DNA from: Pseudomonas cavernicola | Lineage (GTDB): Bacteria > Pseudomonadota > Gammaproteobacteria > Pseudomonadales > Pseudomonadaceae | Reading direction: 5' to 3' | DNA: 64,000 nt | Assembly: GCF_003596405.1 (NCBI RefSeq) | Contig: NZ_QYUR01000002.1 | Coordinates: 372,001 to 436,000 of the forward strand | In this document: positions 38,861-47,124 of the stretch, piece by piece | How the letters are laid out: the number at the start of each line of letters is the position of its first letter | Position numbering within the stretch: position 1 is the first letter of the stretch | Made by a program: the position numbers and the translations under genes | The notes under the pieces: model-generated | Seen by the model: only the letters and a program-made list of their open reading frames with translations | Told to the model about the DNA's origin: nothing | Database searches by the model: none

Positions 38861-40774
38861 ATGAAGTTGTCCCGTCTCGCCCTGGCTGCGGTGCTCTTAC
38901 CGCTGACCAGCCAGGCCGAAGAATTCAGCGAACCTGGCGATGCGCTGAAACTCCCGCCGCTGGTGATCACCTCGGGTCGTGTGGCCGAACCACTGAGCAA
39001 AGCCACTGCGGCAACCAGCGTCTTCACGCGCGAAGATATCGACCGCCTGCAACCCAGCTCGATCACCGAACTGCTGACCCGCGTGCCCGGCGTACAAGTC
39101 GTGCAGAACGGTGGCCGCGGCAGCACTGCCTCAGTTTTGATCCGCGGCACGGGCAATACGCAGAGCCTGGTGCTGGTGGATGGCCAACGCATTGGCTCGG
39201 CATCCGATGGCGGCGCCAGCCTGCAATACCTCAGCATTGAGCAGATCGAGCGCGTCGAAGTGGTACGCGGCTCGCGCTCCGCGCTGTACGGTAGCGATGC
39301 CATCGGCGGAGTGATCCAGATTTTCACCCGCCGCGGCGAGCAGGGTCTGCAGCCGCGTCTGCATCTGGGCGCCGGTAGCAACAACACTTGGGAGCGCAGC
39401 CTGGGGCTTGCCGGTGGCGATCAGCAGACCCGTTTCAGCCTCAACACCAGCCTCGACGAAACCGCCGGCATCGACCGCACAGGGCCCTCCTTCGACTCCG
39501 ACGCGGATCACGATGCTTACCGCAACAAGGCGCTGAGCTTCAATCTCAGCCATCAGCTCAATGAACAGCTGGAGACCGGGCTCAGCGTACTGGACCAGCG
39601 TGGCCGCAGCGAATTCGACAACCCTTTTGGCCGCTTCGACATGGCCACCTTCCAGAGTTTTCCACAGCAGCCCTCCAGCGACTTCACCCTGAGCGCCGCT
39701 TCCGGCTTCGTCGATGCCCAGCTCAGTGATGCCTGGAACAGCCGCCTGGAACTCGGCCACAGCGAAAACCGCCAGCAAAGCCAGGACAAGCTGAGCGACG
39801 AACACAACGTGTTCAACACCTACCGCGACTCGGCGAGCTGGCTCAACACCCTCCAGTTGAACGACAGCCACAGCCTGCTGCTCGGCGCCGACTGGTATGA
39901 GGACCAACTGCACAGCACCACCGCCTTCGACCAGCAAAGCCGCTGGAACCAGGCCGCGTTCATCCAGCACCGTTTCCAGGGCGAGCTTTTCTCCACCGAA
40001 CTGGGCCTGCGGCATGACCAAAACCAGCAGTTCGGCAGCCAGAACAGCTGGAACACCGCCGTGACCGTGCCGCTGGCTGACTCCGCTATCGACCTGATCG
40101 CCTCCTACAGCGAGGGCTTCCGCGCGCCGACCTTCAACGAGCTGTATTGGCCCAACGACGGCAATGGCTACATCGGCAATCCGGATCTCGAACCCGAGCA
40201 TTCGCGCAACTACGAGGTGCAGCTGCGTGGTGAGCATTGGGATACGCGCTGGAGCCTGGCGGCCTATCGCAACGAGGTACGCGACCTGATCAGCACCGAG
40301 CTCTACGACCCGATCAACTACATCTACCGTGCGGTCAACCTCAACACCGCGCGCCTGCAGGGGCTCGAGCTCAGCCTCGAACGCAATGTGCTGGGTTGGC
40401 GCGCCTCGGCCAATGCCAGCCTGCTCGACCCACGCGACACGGAAAGCGGACATACCCTACCGCGCCGAGCTCGCCGTACGCTGAGCCTGGATCTGGACCG
40501 CCAGTTCGGCGCCTTCGGTGTCGGCGCCACATGGCAGGCCATCAATTCGAGCTACGACGATGTCGGCAACACCCGACGCATCGCCGGCTATGGCCTACTC
40601 GGACTGCGCGGCAGTTGGCAGGCCAGCGACGAAGTAACGCTGGATTTGAAACTGAGCAATGCCCTGGACAAGGATTACAGCCGTGCCCTCTATGCCTATC
40701 AGCGGGTGAACTACGCCTACCAGGAAGAAGGTCGAGCGCTACTGTTCGGCTTCACCTGGACACCGAACCTGTAA
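38861..40774 (+). CDS. btuB: TonB-dependent vitamin B12 receptor BtuB
   Basis: A 637-residue outer-membrane receptor for cobalamin. Signal peptide about 1-19, TonB box around LVITSGR (about 33-39), plug domain with LIRGTGNTQSLVLVDGQRIG and VEVVRGSRSALYGSDAIGGVIQI, then a 22-strand barrel. It is behind a cobalamin riboswitch and next to btuF, which supports the substrate. Its last residue is Leu (TWTPNL) rather than the usual aromatic. Confidence 0.93.
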   Translation: MKLSRLALAAVLLPLTSQAEEFSEPGDALKLPPLVITSGRVAEPLSKATAATSVFTREDIDRLQPSSITELLTRVPGVQVVQNGGRGSTASVLIRGTGNTQSLVLVDGQRIGSASDGGASLQYLSIEQIERVEVVRGSRSALYGSDAIGGVIQIFTRRGEQGLQPRLHLGAGSNNTWERSLGLAGGDQQTRFSLNTSLDETAGIDRTGPSFDSDADHDAYRNKALSFNLSHQLNEQLETGLSVLDQRGRSEFDNPFGRFDMATFQSFPQQPSSDFTLSAASGFVDAQLSDAWNSRLELGHSENRQQSQDKLSDEHNVFNTYRDSASWLNTLQLNDSHSLLLGADWYEDQLHSTTAFDQQSRWNQAAFIQHRFQGELFSTELGLRHDQNQQFGSQNSWNTAVTVPLADSAIDLIASYSEGFRAPTFNELYWPNDGNGYIGNPDLEPEHSRNYEVQLRGEHWDTRWSLAAYRNEVRDLISTELYDPINYIYRAVNLNTARLQGLELSLERNVLGWRASANASLLDPRDTESGHTLPRRARRTLSLDLDRQFGAFGVGATWQAINSSYDDVGNTRRIAGYGLLGLRGSWQASDEVTLDLKLSNALDKDYSRALYAYQRVNYAYQEEGRALLFGFTWTPNL

Positions 40775-40776
40775 GC

Positions 40777-40909
40777 GTAGGTTGGTGCTGAGCGAAGGCG
40801 ATGCCCAACAACCGGCCTGCAAGGCCGGGCGGTCAAACTCGGGGCCGGTTGTATAGGGAGTCGCAGGGCGACTCCTTGTTGGGCATCGCTGCGCTCAGCG
40901 CCAACCTAC
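40777..40909. repeat. REP-like palindrome (GTAGGTTGG family), copy 2
   Basis: Begins three bases after the btuB stop. Outer arms GTAGGTTGGTGCTGAGCG and CGCTCAGCGCCAACCTAC, inner arms CGATGCCCAACAA / TTGTTGGGCATCG, and two central hairpins (CCGGCCTGCAAGGCCGG; GGAGTCGC-AGG-GCGACTCC). It contains an intact copy of the IS110 target site at 40901-40912. Confidence 0.85.
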
Positions 40910-40944
40910 GGGACAGTCGTTTGCTTGCGATGCTGCGCAAAACT

Positions 40945-41076
40945 GTAGGTTGGTGCTGAGCCGAAGGCGATGCCCAACAACCGGCCTGCAAGGCCGGGCG
41001 GTCAAACTCGGGGCCGGTTGTATAGGGAGTCGCGAGGCGACTCCTTGTTGGGCATCACTGCGTTCAGCGCCAACCT
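40945..41076. repeat. REP-like palindrome, copy 3, split by IS110
   Basis: Almost identical to copy 2 and in tandem with it (35-base gap). Its right arm stops at CGCCAACCT (41076) and resumes as CTACGGGAC at 42357, after the IS110 element. Confidence 0.85.
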
Positions 41077-41109
41077 TGTATGTTGTTTTCCGTCAACCGG
41101 GTTAGCCTT

Positions 41110-41285
41110 TCAGGCCCTGCGCTTGACGCAGAGAAGCAGTTACTGGGGAGGCCGTTCCAACCTGGAGGTGAGTTCACACTCAACCTCGTCCGTAGATCGG
41201 CCCCCCGCCTCATTGCCCACCGCGTGGAGTATCCGGAAGCCAGCTCATTGAGGTGGACTTCGCATCACAAGGTTGCAGCGGCAAG
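41110..41285 (+). ncRNA. Predicted IS110 bridge RNA
   Basis: In the left end of the element. A 5' stem-loop (CTGCG-CGCAG, 41117-41131) is followed by a target loop: CCAACCT (41157-41163) equals the left target, then hairpin GAGGTGAGT / ACTCAACCTC (41165-41187), then CCGTAG (41190-41195), complement of right target CTACGG. A donor loop follows: GAGTATC (41227-41233) equals the right end of the element (42351-42357), then hairpin GAAGCCA / TGGACTTC (41236-41261), then ACAAG (41267-41271), complement of CTTGT at the left junction (41075-41079). This is the known bridge-RNA order. Ends are approximate. Confidence 0.75.
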
Positions 41286-41336
41286 AAGTGCGAGGTCGGG
41301 GAACCGGTAGCTATTGTTGCTCAAATGCCGGGCGAG

Positions 41337-42341
41337 ATGAAAACAATGAGCGTATTTGTCGGTGTGGATGTGGGTGCCAAGACAGTTGTCTTGGCATGGC
41401 GAAAGGGTGGTCGCACGCGGGGCAAGCTGGACATCCAGCAAACGCCCGAGGGTCACGCCCAGGCGGTGGAGCGGATTAAAGCGCTAAAAGCCGTCCAAGT
41501 CGTGATGGAGGCCACCGGCGTTTACTACTTGGACTTGGCCGTTGCCTTGAGCAAGGCCGGGATCGTCGTGTCTGTCATCAACCCCAAAAGCTTCCACCAC
41601 TTTGCCCAACTCAAGTTGGCGCAAAGCAAGACCGACCCGCTAGACGCGGCCCTCCTGGCCGAGTACGCCGAGCGGATGACGCCAGCCCCTTGGACTGCGC
41701 CGGATACCCTCCGTATGGCGCTGCGTGACATCGGCCGACAAATCAATCGGCTGACCGCGACCCGTACACAAGCCAAGAACCGCCTGCACGCCTTGCGCTC
41801 CAAACGTGACACGCTGGCGCTGCTGATTGAAGACGAAGTTGAAGCGGTCGAGAGGCTGGATCAGCGCATCGAGCGACTCAGCAACGCTGCACAGCGCCTG
41901 ATTGCCGAGGACGCCGTGTTGAACAGTCAGTTTCAGCATCTGCTGGCAGCCAAAGGTGTTGGCGTTGCCAGTGCTATTGCGTTACTGGCTGAACTCAGTG
42001 TCCTGCCCCAGCATCTGAAGGCGCCGCAAGTCAGTCGCTATGCCGGGCTAGATATCCGCCTGTGCCAATCGGGCAGTAGCGTCAATAAGGCTTCACGGCT
42101 GAGCAAGGCGGGTAATGCCTATCTACGAAGCGCCCTCTACATGCCGGCACTGAGCGCGGTACGACATGACCCAAACGCCAAGGCCTTCTACCTGTCCCTA
42201 CAACGCCGTGGCAAAAAGAAAATACAGGCCGTGTGCGCCGTCATGCGCAAGTACCTGACCGGGCTTTGGGCTTGCATCCAACTGGGCGAACCCTTCGACT
42301 CCAGCAAGCTATTCAGCAAAATCCATCTGGCTGAAGCTTGA
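41337..42341 (+). CDS. IS110-family transposase (recombinase)
   Basis: A 334-residue DEDD/serine recombinase. N-terminal RuvC-like part: GVDVGAKTVVLAWR (first Asp), VVMEATGVYYLDLA (Glu), SKTDPLDAALLAEYAER (Asp pair). A coiled-coil linker lies at about 150-195. The C-terminal Tnp domain has QSGSSVNKASRLSKAGNAYLRSALYMPAL, holding the predicted catalytic serine. Starts at ATG 41337 or 41346; the open frame upstream belongs to the noncoding end. It seems intact, so the element could be active. Confidence 0.93.
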   Translation: MKTMSVFVGVDVGAKTVVLAWRKGGRTRGKLDIQQTPEGHAQAVERIKALKAVQVVMEATGVYYLDLAVALSKAGIVVSVINPKSFHHFAQLKLAQSKTDPLDAALLAEYAERMTPAPWTAPDTLRMALRDIGRQINRLTATRTQAKNRLHALRSKRDTLALLIEDEVEAVERLDQRIERLSNAAQRLIAEDAVLNSQFQHLLAAKGVGVASAIALLAELSVLPQHLKAPQVSRYAGLDIRLCQSGSSVNKASRLSKAGNAYLRSALYMPALSAVRHDPNAKAFYLSLQRRGKKKIQAVCAVMRKYLTGLWACIQLGEPFDSSKLFSKIHLAEA

Positions 42342-42356
42342 CGTCCAACAGAGTAT

Positions 42357-43154
42357 CTACGGGACGCGACTCAGCTGTTGGCAGAGTTTTTCCGTCGCAT
42401 CCAACATCTGCAAGCTGGGCCGCTCCAGGCCCTTATCCGGAATCACCCAGACTTGTCGACGTTGCACCGCCGTCAGTTGTGGCCAGGCTTGCCACGCGGC
42501 GGCCAGACCCGGCGAGCTGAGTAGAATCACCTGCGGATCACGCGCCAGCACTGCCTCGACACTGACCTGCGGCGCCGGCAGTGGCAAATCGTCGAACACG
42601 TTCTCGGCGCCACAAACACGCAGCGCATCGCCGATGATCTGCCGGCTACCGATGGTATAGAGCGGCGTATCCCAGATCTGATAGAACACCCGCAGCGGCA
42701 CTGCGCGCCGATAACGCTGACGCAGTTCGCTCAGGCGCGCCTGGAAGCCTGCCGCCAACTGCTCGGCACGCTGCGCACGATCGAGACGGTGACCGAGTTC
42801 AAGCACTTGTTGGCCGAGCTCCTCCAGGCTGTGCGGTTCGGCTTCATACAGCGCAATGCCGAAGCGTTTTAGCTGCTCGCGCTGGCTGGCGCTGACGCTG
42901 TCCGGCCAGAGCAGGAGCAGGTCAGGCTTGAGCGCCAGCAGGCTTTCCAATTCAAGCTGGCCATAACGCCCGACCGAGGGCAGATGCGCCAGCGCGGCCG
43001 GACGCTCGCCACCATCCAGCACGCCGACCAGCAGGCCTGCGGCATCCAGCTCCAGCATGATTTCACTAAGGGACGGCGCCAGGCTGACCACCCGTTCGAA
43101 CGCTGCCGCCGGCCAAGCCAGCGCCAGTAGCAAACAGGCTAGCAGCGGGCGCAT
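42357..43154 (-). CDS. btuF: Cobalamin-binding periplasmic protein BtuF
   Basis: A 265-residue substrate-binding protein. Signal peptide [18 protein letters not shown], then FERVVSLAPSLSEIMLELDAAG, GVLDGG and KPDLLLLW, the class III (BtuF/FhuD) pattern, and the C-terminal DPQVILLSSPG. It passes B12 from BtuB to the BtuCD transporter, which is not in the window. The ATG at 43152-43154 overlaps the end of the next gene upstream. Its stop codon TAG (42357-42359) lies on the IS110 junction and was preserved by the CT core. Confidence 0.88.
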   Translation of the reverse strand: MRPLLACLLLALAWPAAAFERVVSLAPSLSEIMLELDAAGLLVGVLDGGERPAALAHLPSVGRYGQLELESLLALKPDLLLLWPDSVSASQREQLKRFGIALYEAEPHSLEELGQQVLELGHRLDRAQRAEQLAAGFQARLSELRQRYRRAVPLRVFYQIWDTPLYTIGSRQIIGDALRVCGAENVFDDLPLPAPQVSVEAVLARDPQVILLSSPGLAAAWQAWPQLTAVQRRQVWVIPDKGLERPSLQMLDATEKLCQQLSRVP

Positions 43155-43570
43155 CAGCCGAGTTGGCGAGGAATGCGGTAGAGATACGACAGCACCAGAC
43201 TGGACAGCGCCAGCAGGATCAACGGGATCGCCTCCAGCCCAGCGAACACCGCGAGCGCCGCGATCCAGGCCGGCAGCCCGGCACCGAGAAACGCCAGGCG
43301 CCGCCGATTCGCCAGCTCCTGCCAGGCATCGGGCTCGGCTGGTGTATCGAGGGCTTTTTCGGTGGCGATCAGCGCGCGTTTGTAGGCGCTGAACAGCGGC
43401 AGACTGACGAACATCGAGGCCAGCCCGGCAATGAACAGCGGCATCGCCAGCACTGAAACCGTCTTGCCGGCACCGAACAACAGGTTGAGAACCAACAGCG
43501 GCGCCAGGGTCAGAGCCAACTGATGCCACCAAACCAGGGCCAGCCGACGCCGCACTTCACTGCGGGTCAC
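43154..43570 (-). CDS. Conserved inner-membrane protein, unknown function
   Basis: A 138-residue protein with about four predicted membrane segments (around 18-35, 40-60, 95-112, 113-130). No family motif recognised. It starts with GTG (43568-43570) overlapping the ribA stop as GTGA, and its end overlaps btuF, so ribA, this gene and btuF may be read together. A membrane protein occurs here in P. aeruginosa too. Confidence 0.8.
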   Translation of the reverse strand: MTRSEVRRRLALVWWHQLALTLAPLLVLNLLFGAGKTVSVLAMPLFIAGLASMFVSLPLFSAYKRALIATEKALDTPAEPDAWQELANRRRLAFLGAGLPAWIAALAVFAGLEAIPLILLALSSLVLSYLYRIPRQLG

Positions 43571-44187
43571 AGACTTTCCTCGACCTCGCCCTGGTGCTGG
43601 TTGCCCAGCAGATGGCCGAGCTTGCCGGCCTTGGTCGCGAGGTAGTGCTTGTTGTGCGGGTTGTGCTCGATCTGCAGCGGCATGCGCTCGGCGACCGGAA
43701 TACCCATGTCGGCCAACGCCTTCAGTTTGCGCGGATTATTGGTCATCAACTTTAGCGAGCTGATCCCCAAGTGCTTGAGCATCGGCAGGCAAATGCCGTA
43801 GTCGCGCTGATCAGCACCAAAACCCAGGCGCTCATTGGCCTCGACGGTATCGGCGCCACCATCTTGCAACTCATAGGCGCGGATTTTGTTCAGCAAGCCA
43901 ATCCCCCGACCTTCCTGACGCAGATAGAGCAGTACGCCGCGGCCTTCTTTGGCGATGGCGCGCAGCGCGGCCTCCAGCTGAAAGCCGCAATCGCAGCGCA
44001 AGCTGAACAGCGCATCACCGGTCAGACACTCGGAGTGCAGACGGCCGAGTACCGGCGCACCATCCGCTACGTCGCCCAGAGTGAGCGCTACATGTTCACG
44101 CCCGGTGGCCTCCTCGCGAAAGCCATGCATGGTGAACACTGCGAAAGGGGTAGGTAGCTGGGAGGCGGCGACGAAGACGACAGGCAC
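43567..44187 (-). CDS. ribA: GTP cyclohydrolase II RibA
   Basis: A 206-residue enzyme that opens GTP at the start of riboflavin synthesis. The three zinc cysteines are in [18 protein letters not shown] (C54, C65, C67), and [11 protein letters not shown] is the catalytic loop. It is separate from the RibB-RibA-like fusion at 49291, whose second domain lacks these cysteines, so this gene supplies the activity. Confidence 0.96.
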   Translation of the reverse strand: MPVVFVAASQLPTPFAVFTMHGFREEATGREHVALTLGDVADGAPVLGRLHSECLTGDALFSLRCDCGFQLEAALRAIAKEGRGVLLYLRQEGRGIGLLNKIRAYELQDGGADTVEANERLGFGADQRDYGICLPMLKHLGISSLKLMTNNPRKLKALADMGIPVAERMPLQIEHNPHNKHYLATKAGKLGHLLGNQHQGEVEESL

Positions 44188-44311
44188 CGGATGCTCCTGT
44201 AAATAAGAGGGCGGAAAATTCGCGAGGGCGGCATTGTAACAGCAGCCTCTACTCGCCGGTCAGCCTGAATTGCTGGCCATAAAGATCAAAGAGGTTGATC
44301 GATAGAACGAT

Positions 44312-45190
44312 TCAGCCAAGCCAGCCGACGACAATCCGCGCGGCAGAGGCCACCACGTCATTGCGCGCTTTGGCATCCTGCGCCTGTTGCGTCACGTAGA
44401 CAGCCACCACCACGGGCGCCCGTTGCGGCGGCCAGAGCACGGCGATGTCGTTGGTCGTGCCGTAGTCACCGGTACCGGTTTTATCGCCGACTTGCCACGC
44501 AGAGGGAACGCCGGCGCGAATGCGAGTGGCACCGGTGGTGTTGCCGCGCAACCAGGTCTGCAACTGCTCGCGCTGCGGGGCCTGCAGCGCGTCGCCCAGC
44601 GCCAGCCGTTGCACGCTGCGCCCCATGGCCTCGGGGGTTGAGGTGTCGCGGGGGTCGCCGGGTATCGCGGTGTTGAGGTCGGTTTCCCAGCGGTCGAGAC
44701 GGAATTCAGCATCGCCAATCGAGCGCGCGTAAGCCGTAACGCCAGCCGGGCCGCCCAGCAACTTCATCAACAGATTGGAGGCGGTGTTGTCGCTGTACTG
44801 GACCGCCGCCGCACACAGCTCGGCGACCGTCATGCCGGTTTCGAGGTGTTTTTCGCTGATCGGCGAATAGCTGACCAGATCGCGCTTAATGTACTGGATG
44901 CGCTGCTGCATGAGCCCTGGCGTCTGCGTACTGCGCTGCAGAATGGCCGCGGCCAGCAGCACCTTGAACGTGCTGCACACGGGAAAACGCTCGGTGGCGC
45001 GGTAACCAAGCTGCGCGCCATGGCCTGTGTTCAATGCGAACAGACCAAGGCGACCGTTGAAGGCGCGTTCGAGTTGCTGGAGCTGCAGGTGAGCCGATGC
45101 GGCATCGGGCCTGGCAGCGGCCCAGGCGCTGGCAAAAGGAAGCGCGGCTGCGGCCAGGAGGAATGTCCGGCGGCTCGGAGAATGACCCAT
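44312..45190 (-). CDS. bla: Class A beta-lactamase, Tat-exported
   Basis: A 292-residue class A serine beta-lactamase. [15 protein letters not shown] near the N terminus is a twin-arginine signal. Active-site motifs: STFK at 73-76, SDN at 133-135, ETDLN at 169-173 (omega loop) and KTG at 237-239. Overall closest in style to the CTX-M/Pen type ([28 protein letters not shown]), with a Cys before STFK. Spectrum cannot be read from sequence. No ampR-type regulator or mobile element adjoins it. ATG 45188-45190 chosen over the open extension. Confidence 0.92.
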   Translation of the reverse strand: MGHSPSRRTFLLAAAALPFASAWAAARPDAASAHLQLQQLERAFNGRLGLFALNTGHGAQLGYRATERFPVCSTFKVLLAAAILQRSTQTPGLMQQRIQYIKRDLVSYSPISEKHLETGMTVAELCAAAVQYSDNTASNLLMKLLGGPAGVTAYARSIGDAEFRLDRWETDLNTAIPGDPRDTSTPEAMGRSVQRLALGDALQAPQREQLQTWLRGNTTGATRIRAGVPSAWQVGDKTGTGDYGTTNDIAVLWPPQRAPVVVAVYVTQQAQDAKARNDVVASAARIVVGWLG

Positions 45191-45204
45191 CGCCAGGGAA
45201 CCCT

Positions 45205-45864
45205 TTACAGTTTGGATTCGAGAATCAGCACGCCCTGCTCCTCGCGCCAACTCACACGATTGAGGAAGCTCATGCCGAGCAACGCCTCGGTCGGCGCATC
45301 GCCTTCCATCACCGCGGCCTCCACCCCGAGTAATTCCAGGGCACCGACCTTGACCCGGTCGAGCTTGATGCGCCAGGCCTTGGCCGTGCCGCTGGCGGTG
45401 CTGACCATCATCGGCTGGCCCTCCATCCGATAATCAATCCCCAGGCGCTTGGCCTGGGCATCGTTCAGCGCGATGGAGGTGGCGCCGGTATCGACCAGAA
45501 ACTGCACCGGCTGACCACCGATCGAGCCGGCCACCCAGTAGTGCCCACCGATGCCTTTGGCGATGCTCAACTGCGTCTTAGTCGGCGCGGCAAAGCCTTC
45601 GCTGTATTCGCGACTGAGGCTATAGGCGCGCTCCACGCCATCCACCCGCAATACCGCGCCGTGACTGTTGGCGCTGACAACCATCACTCCGCCCGGGCCG
45701 GTCTGGCCGACTTTCACCAGCTTGCGCTGGCCATCGACATTCAGCACCGCGGCCCCCGGGAACAGGCCGACCACCTGCACTTGAGGCGCGGCCCAGAGCG
45801 CAGGGGCGGAGAGCAGATTGGCAGCGACCAGCAACACAGCAGCAAGCAGGTTAAGGCGACGCAT
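45205..45864 (-). CDS. Retropepsin-like aspartic protease, clan AA
   Basis: A 219-residue secreted or periplasmic protein. Signal peptide about 1-25 (ending ALWAA). The protease domain starts at about 110: [15 protein letters not shown] (active Asp125), then a hydrophobic FLNRVSW at the C-terminal strand. A single DTG means it should work as a dimer, like retropepsins (TIGR02281 type). Residues 28-90 form a separate small beta-rich part, perhaps regulatory. Function in Pseudomonas unknown. Start ATG 45862-45864. Confidence 0.85.
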   Translation of the reverse strand: MRRLNLLAAVLLVAANLLSAPALWAAPQVQVVGLFPGAAVLNVDGQRKLVKVGQTGPGGVMVVSANSHGAVLRVDGVERAYSLSREYSEGFAAPTKTQLSIAKGIGGHYWVAGSIGGQPVQFLVDTGATSIALNDAQAKRLGIDYRMEGQPMMVSTASGTAKAWRIKLDRVKVGALELLGVEAAVMEGDAPTEALLGMSFLNRVSWREEQGVLILESKL

Positions 45865-45881
45865 CGAGCTTCTCTTAATCA

Positions 45882-46607
45882 TTAGAAGGGATAGGGTTGC
45901 TGCCAACGGGCGAACACCCGGCGCAGACTACCGTTTTTTACCAACTGAGCCATGCGCCGATCAAACAGCCCGGCCAGCGCGTGCCCGTTCGGGGTATCGG
46001 CGAAGCCCAGGTAAAGCGGCAAGCGGGTGAGATCAGTGACGCGGTAAGCGGACTTATCGGCAGCCCCGCCAAGCACGTCATCCACCTCGGTGCGCGCATC
46101 GATATAGAAATCCATGTGCCCCATGGCCAACATCGAGAGGATACCGTCGCGCCGATAAATTTCCTGGAAGTCGGTCAAGGTCGGCAAATACTTTTGGTAC
46201 GCATAGCCGCGCATCCAGGCCAGTCGAAAATTCCCGAGCGTCGCCAAGTCGACCTCTGGACTGTCGGCGCGGCTGAGGGCGCTGATCTGATCGGCATCAT
46301 AGGGCCTGTGCGGATAGAACACGCCCTCCTGAACCTCGTTCAGGTAAGAGCCGAGCCAGGCATCCGCCTCACCGCGCTGCACCAAACCAATCGAACGGGT
46401 ATAGGGCACGCTGCGAATCTGCAGCTTGACCCCTGCGGGCTCGAACACCGCGCGCAGGATGTCCCAGGCTAGCCCCTGACCATCGGCCTGGGTGTGGCCA
46501 TTCCAGACCTCGCTGGCCAGGCGAATTTCAGGGGGTAAAGCCGGCTCAGCCTGAACCGCAAACAGCCCTTGGGCGCAGAACAGTAGAGCCAACCAGAAGC
46601 CACGCAT
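45882..46607 (-). CDS. Periplasmic substrate-binding protein, family 3
   Basis: A 241-residue SBP_bac_3-type protein with signal peptide (MRGFWLALLFCAQGLFAVQAE). Family segments: GLAWDILRAVFEPAGVKLQI and RGEADAWLGSY. Pseudomonads carry many such orphan amino-acid-binding-like proteins; no transporter genes are nearby, and the ligand is unknown. Start ATG 46605-46607. Confidence 0.85.
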   Translation of the reverse strand: MRGFWLALLFCAQGLFAVQAEPALPPEIRLASEVWNGHTQADGQGLAWDILRAVFEPAGVKLQIRSVPYTRSIGLVQRGEADAWLGSYLNEVQEGVFYPHRPYDADQISALSRADSPEVDLATLGNFRLAWMRGYAYQKYLPTLTDFQEIYRRDGILSMLAMGHMDFYIDARTEVDDVLGGAADKSAYRVTDLTRLPLYLGFADTPNGHALAGLFDRRMAQLVKNGSLRRVFARWQQPYPF

Positions 46608-46623
46608 AAACCGCTCCCTCAGG

Positions 46624-47124
46624 CTAGCCCCGAACCCAGAGCCAGCCCCAAACCGCAAATTGCATCGTCAGCCAGGCGAAAACTCCGGCCAGCACGTCAT
46701 CCAGCATGATGCCCACGCCGCCATGCACATGCCGATCGATCCAGTGAATCGGCCAGGGTTTGATAATGTCGAAAAAGCGGAACACCAGAAAACCTAGCAG
46801 TAGCCACTGCCAGCCTTCTGGCACCAGCCAGAGGGTGATCCACATGCCGACCATTTCATCCCAGACAATGCCCTCGTGGTCATGCACCCCGAGGTCTTGT
46901 GCGACCCTGCCGCACAGCCAGAAGCCGAACAGCATGGTTACCCCGAGCATCAACCAATAGCCCCAGTCCGGCAGCAACTGCCACAGTGGGATAAATGGCA
47001 GCGCCACCAGTGAACCCCAGGTGCCCGGCGCTTTCGGCAAGGTGCCGGAGCCGAAGCCAAAAGCGAGGAAATGCCAGGGATTGCGCCAGACCGAAGGCGG
47101 CGCCTTGCTGATGGAATCAGTCAC
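46624..47124 (-). CDS. pgpA: Phosphatidylglycerophosphatase A
   Basis: A 166-residue membrane phosphatase that dephosphorylates PGP to phosphatidylglycerol. Family segments: GSGTLPKAPGTWGSL, VWDEMVGMW and DIIKPWPIHWIDRHVHGGVGIMLDDVLAG. No ATG is suitable: I choose GTG at 47122-47124, with GGGAG five bases upstream; GTG 47130 and TTG 47136 are alternatives. It overlaps the thiL end by 8 bases. Confidence 0.93.
   Translation of the reverse strand: MTDSISKAPPSVWRNPWHFLAFGFGSGTLPKAPGTWGSLVALPFIPLWQLLPDWGYWLMLGVTMLFGFWLCGRVAQDLGVHDHEGIVWDEMVGMWITLWLVPEGWQWLLLGFLVFRFFDIIKPWPIHWIDRHVHGGVGIMLDDVLAGVFAWLTMQFAVWGWLWVRG

Larger units (their letters stand above)
41077..42358 (+). mobile_element. IS110-family insertion sequence
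   Basis: About 1,282 bases including one copy of the CT core. Left flank CGCCAACCT and right flank CTACGGGAC rebuild the uninterrupted repeat CGCCAACCTACGGGAC present in the neighbouring copy (40900-40914), with CT at both junctions. No terminal inverted repeats and no longer target duplication, as usual for IS110. Long left noncoding end (about 260 bases), short right end (about 15 bases after the transposase stop), which is the layout of the IS110 subgroup. Confidence 0.9.

Noticed and set aside
44188..45250. Beta-lactamase as part of a mobile element
   Set aside because: No inverted repeats, transposase or direct repeats next to it, and base composition is like its neighbours.
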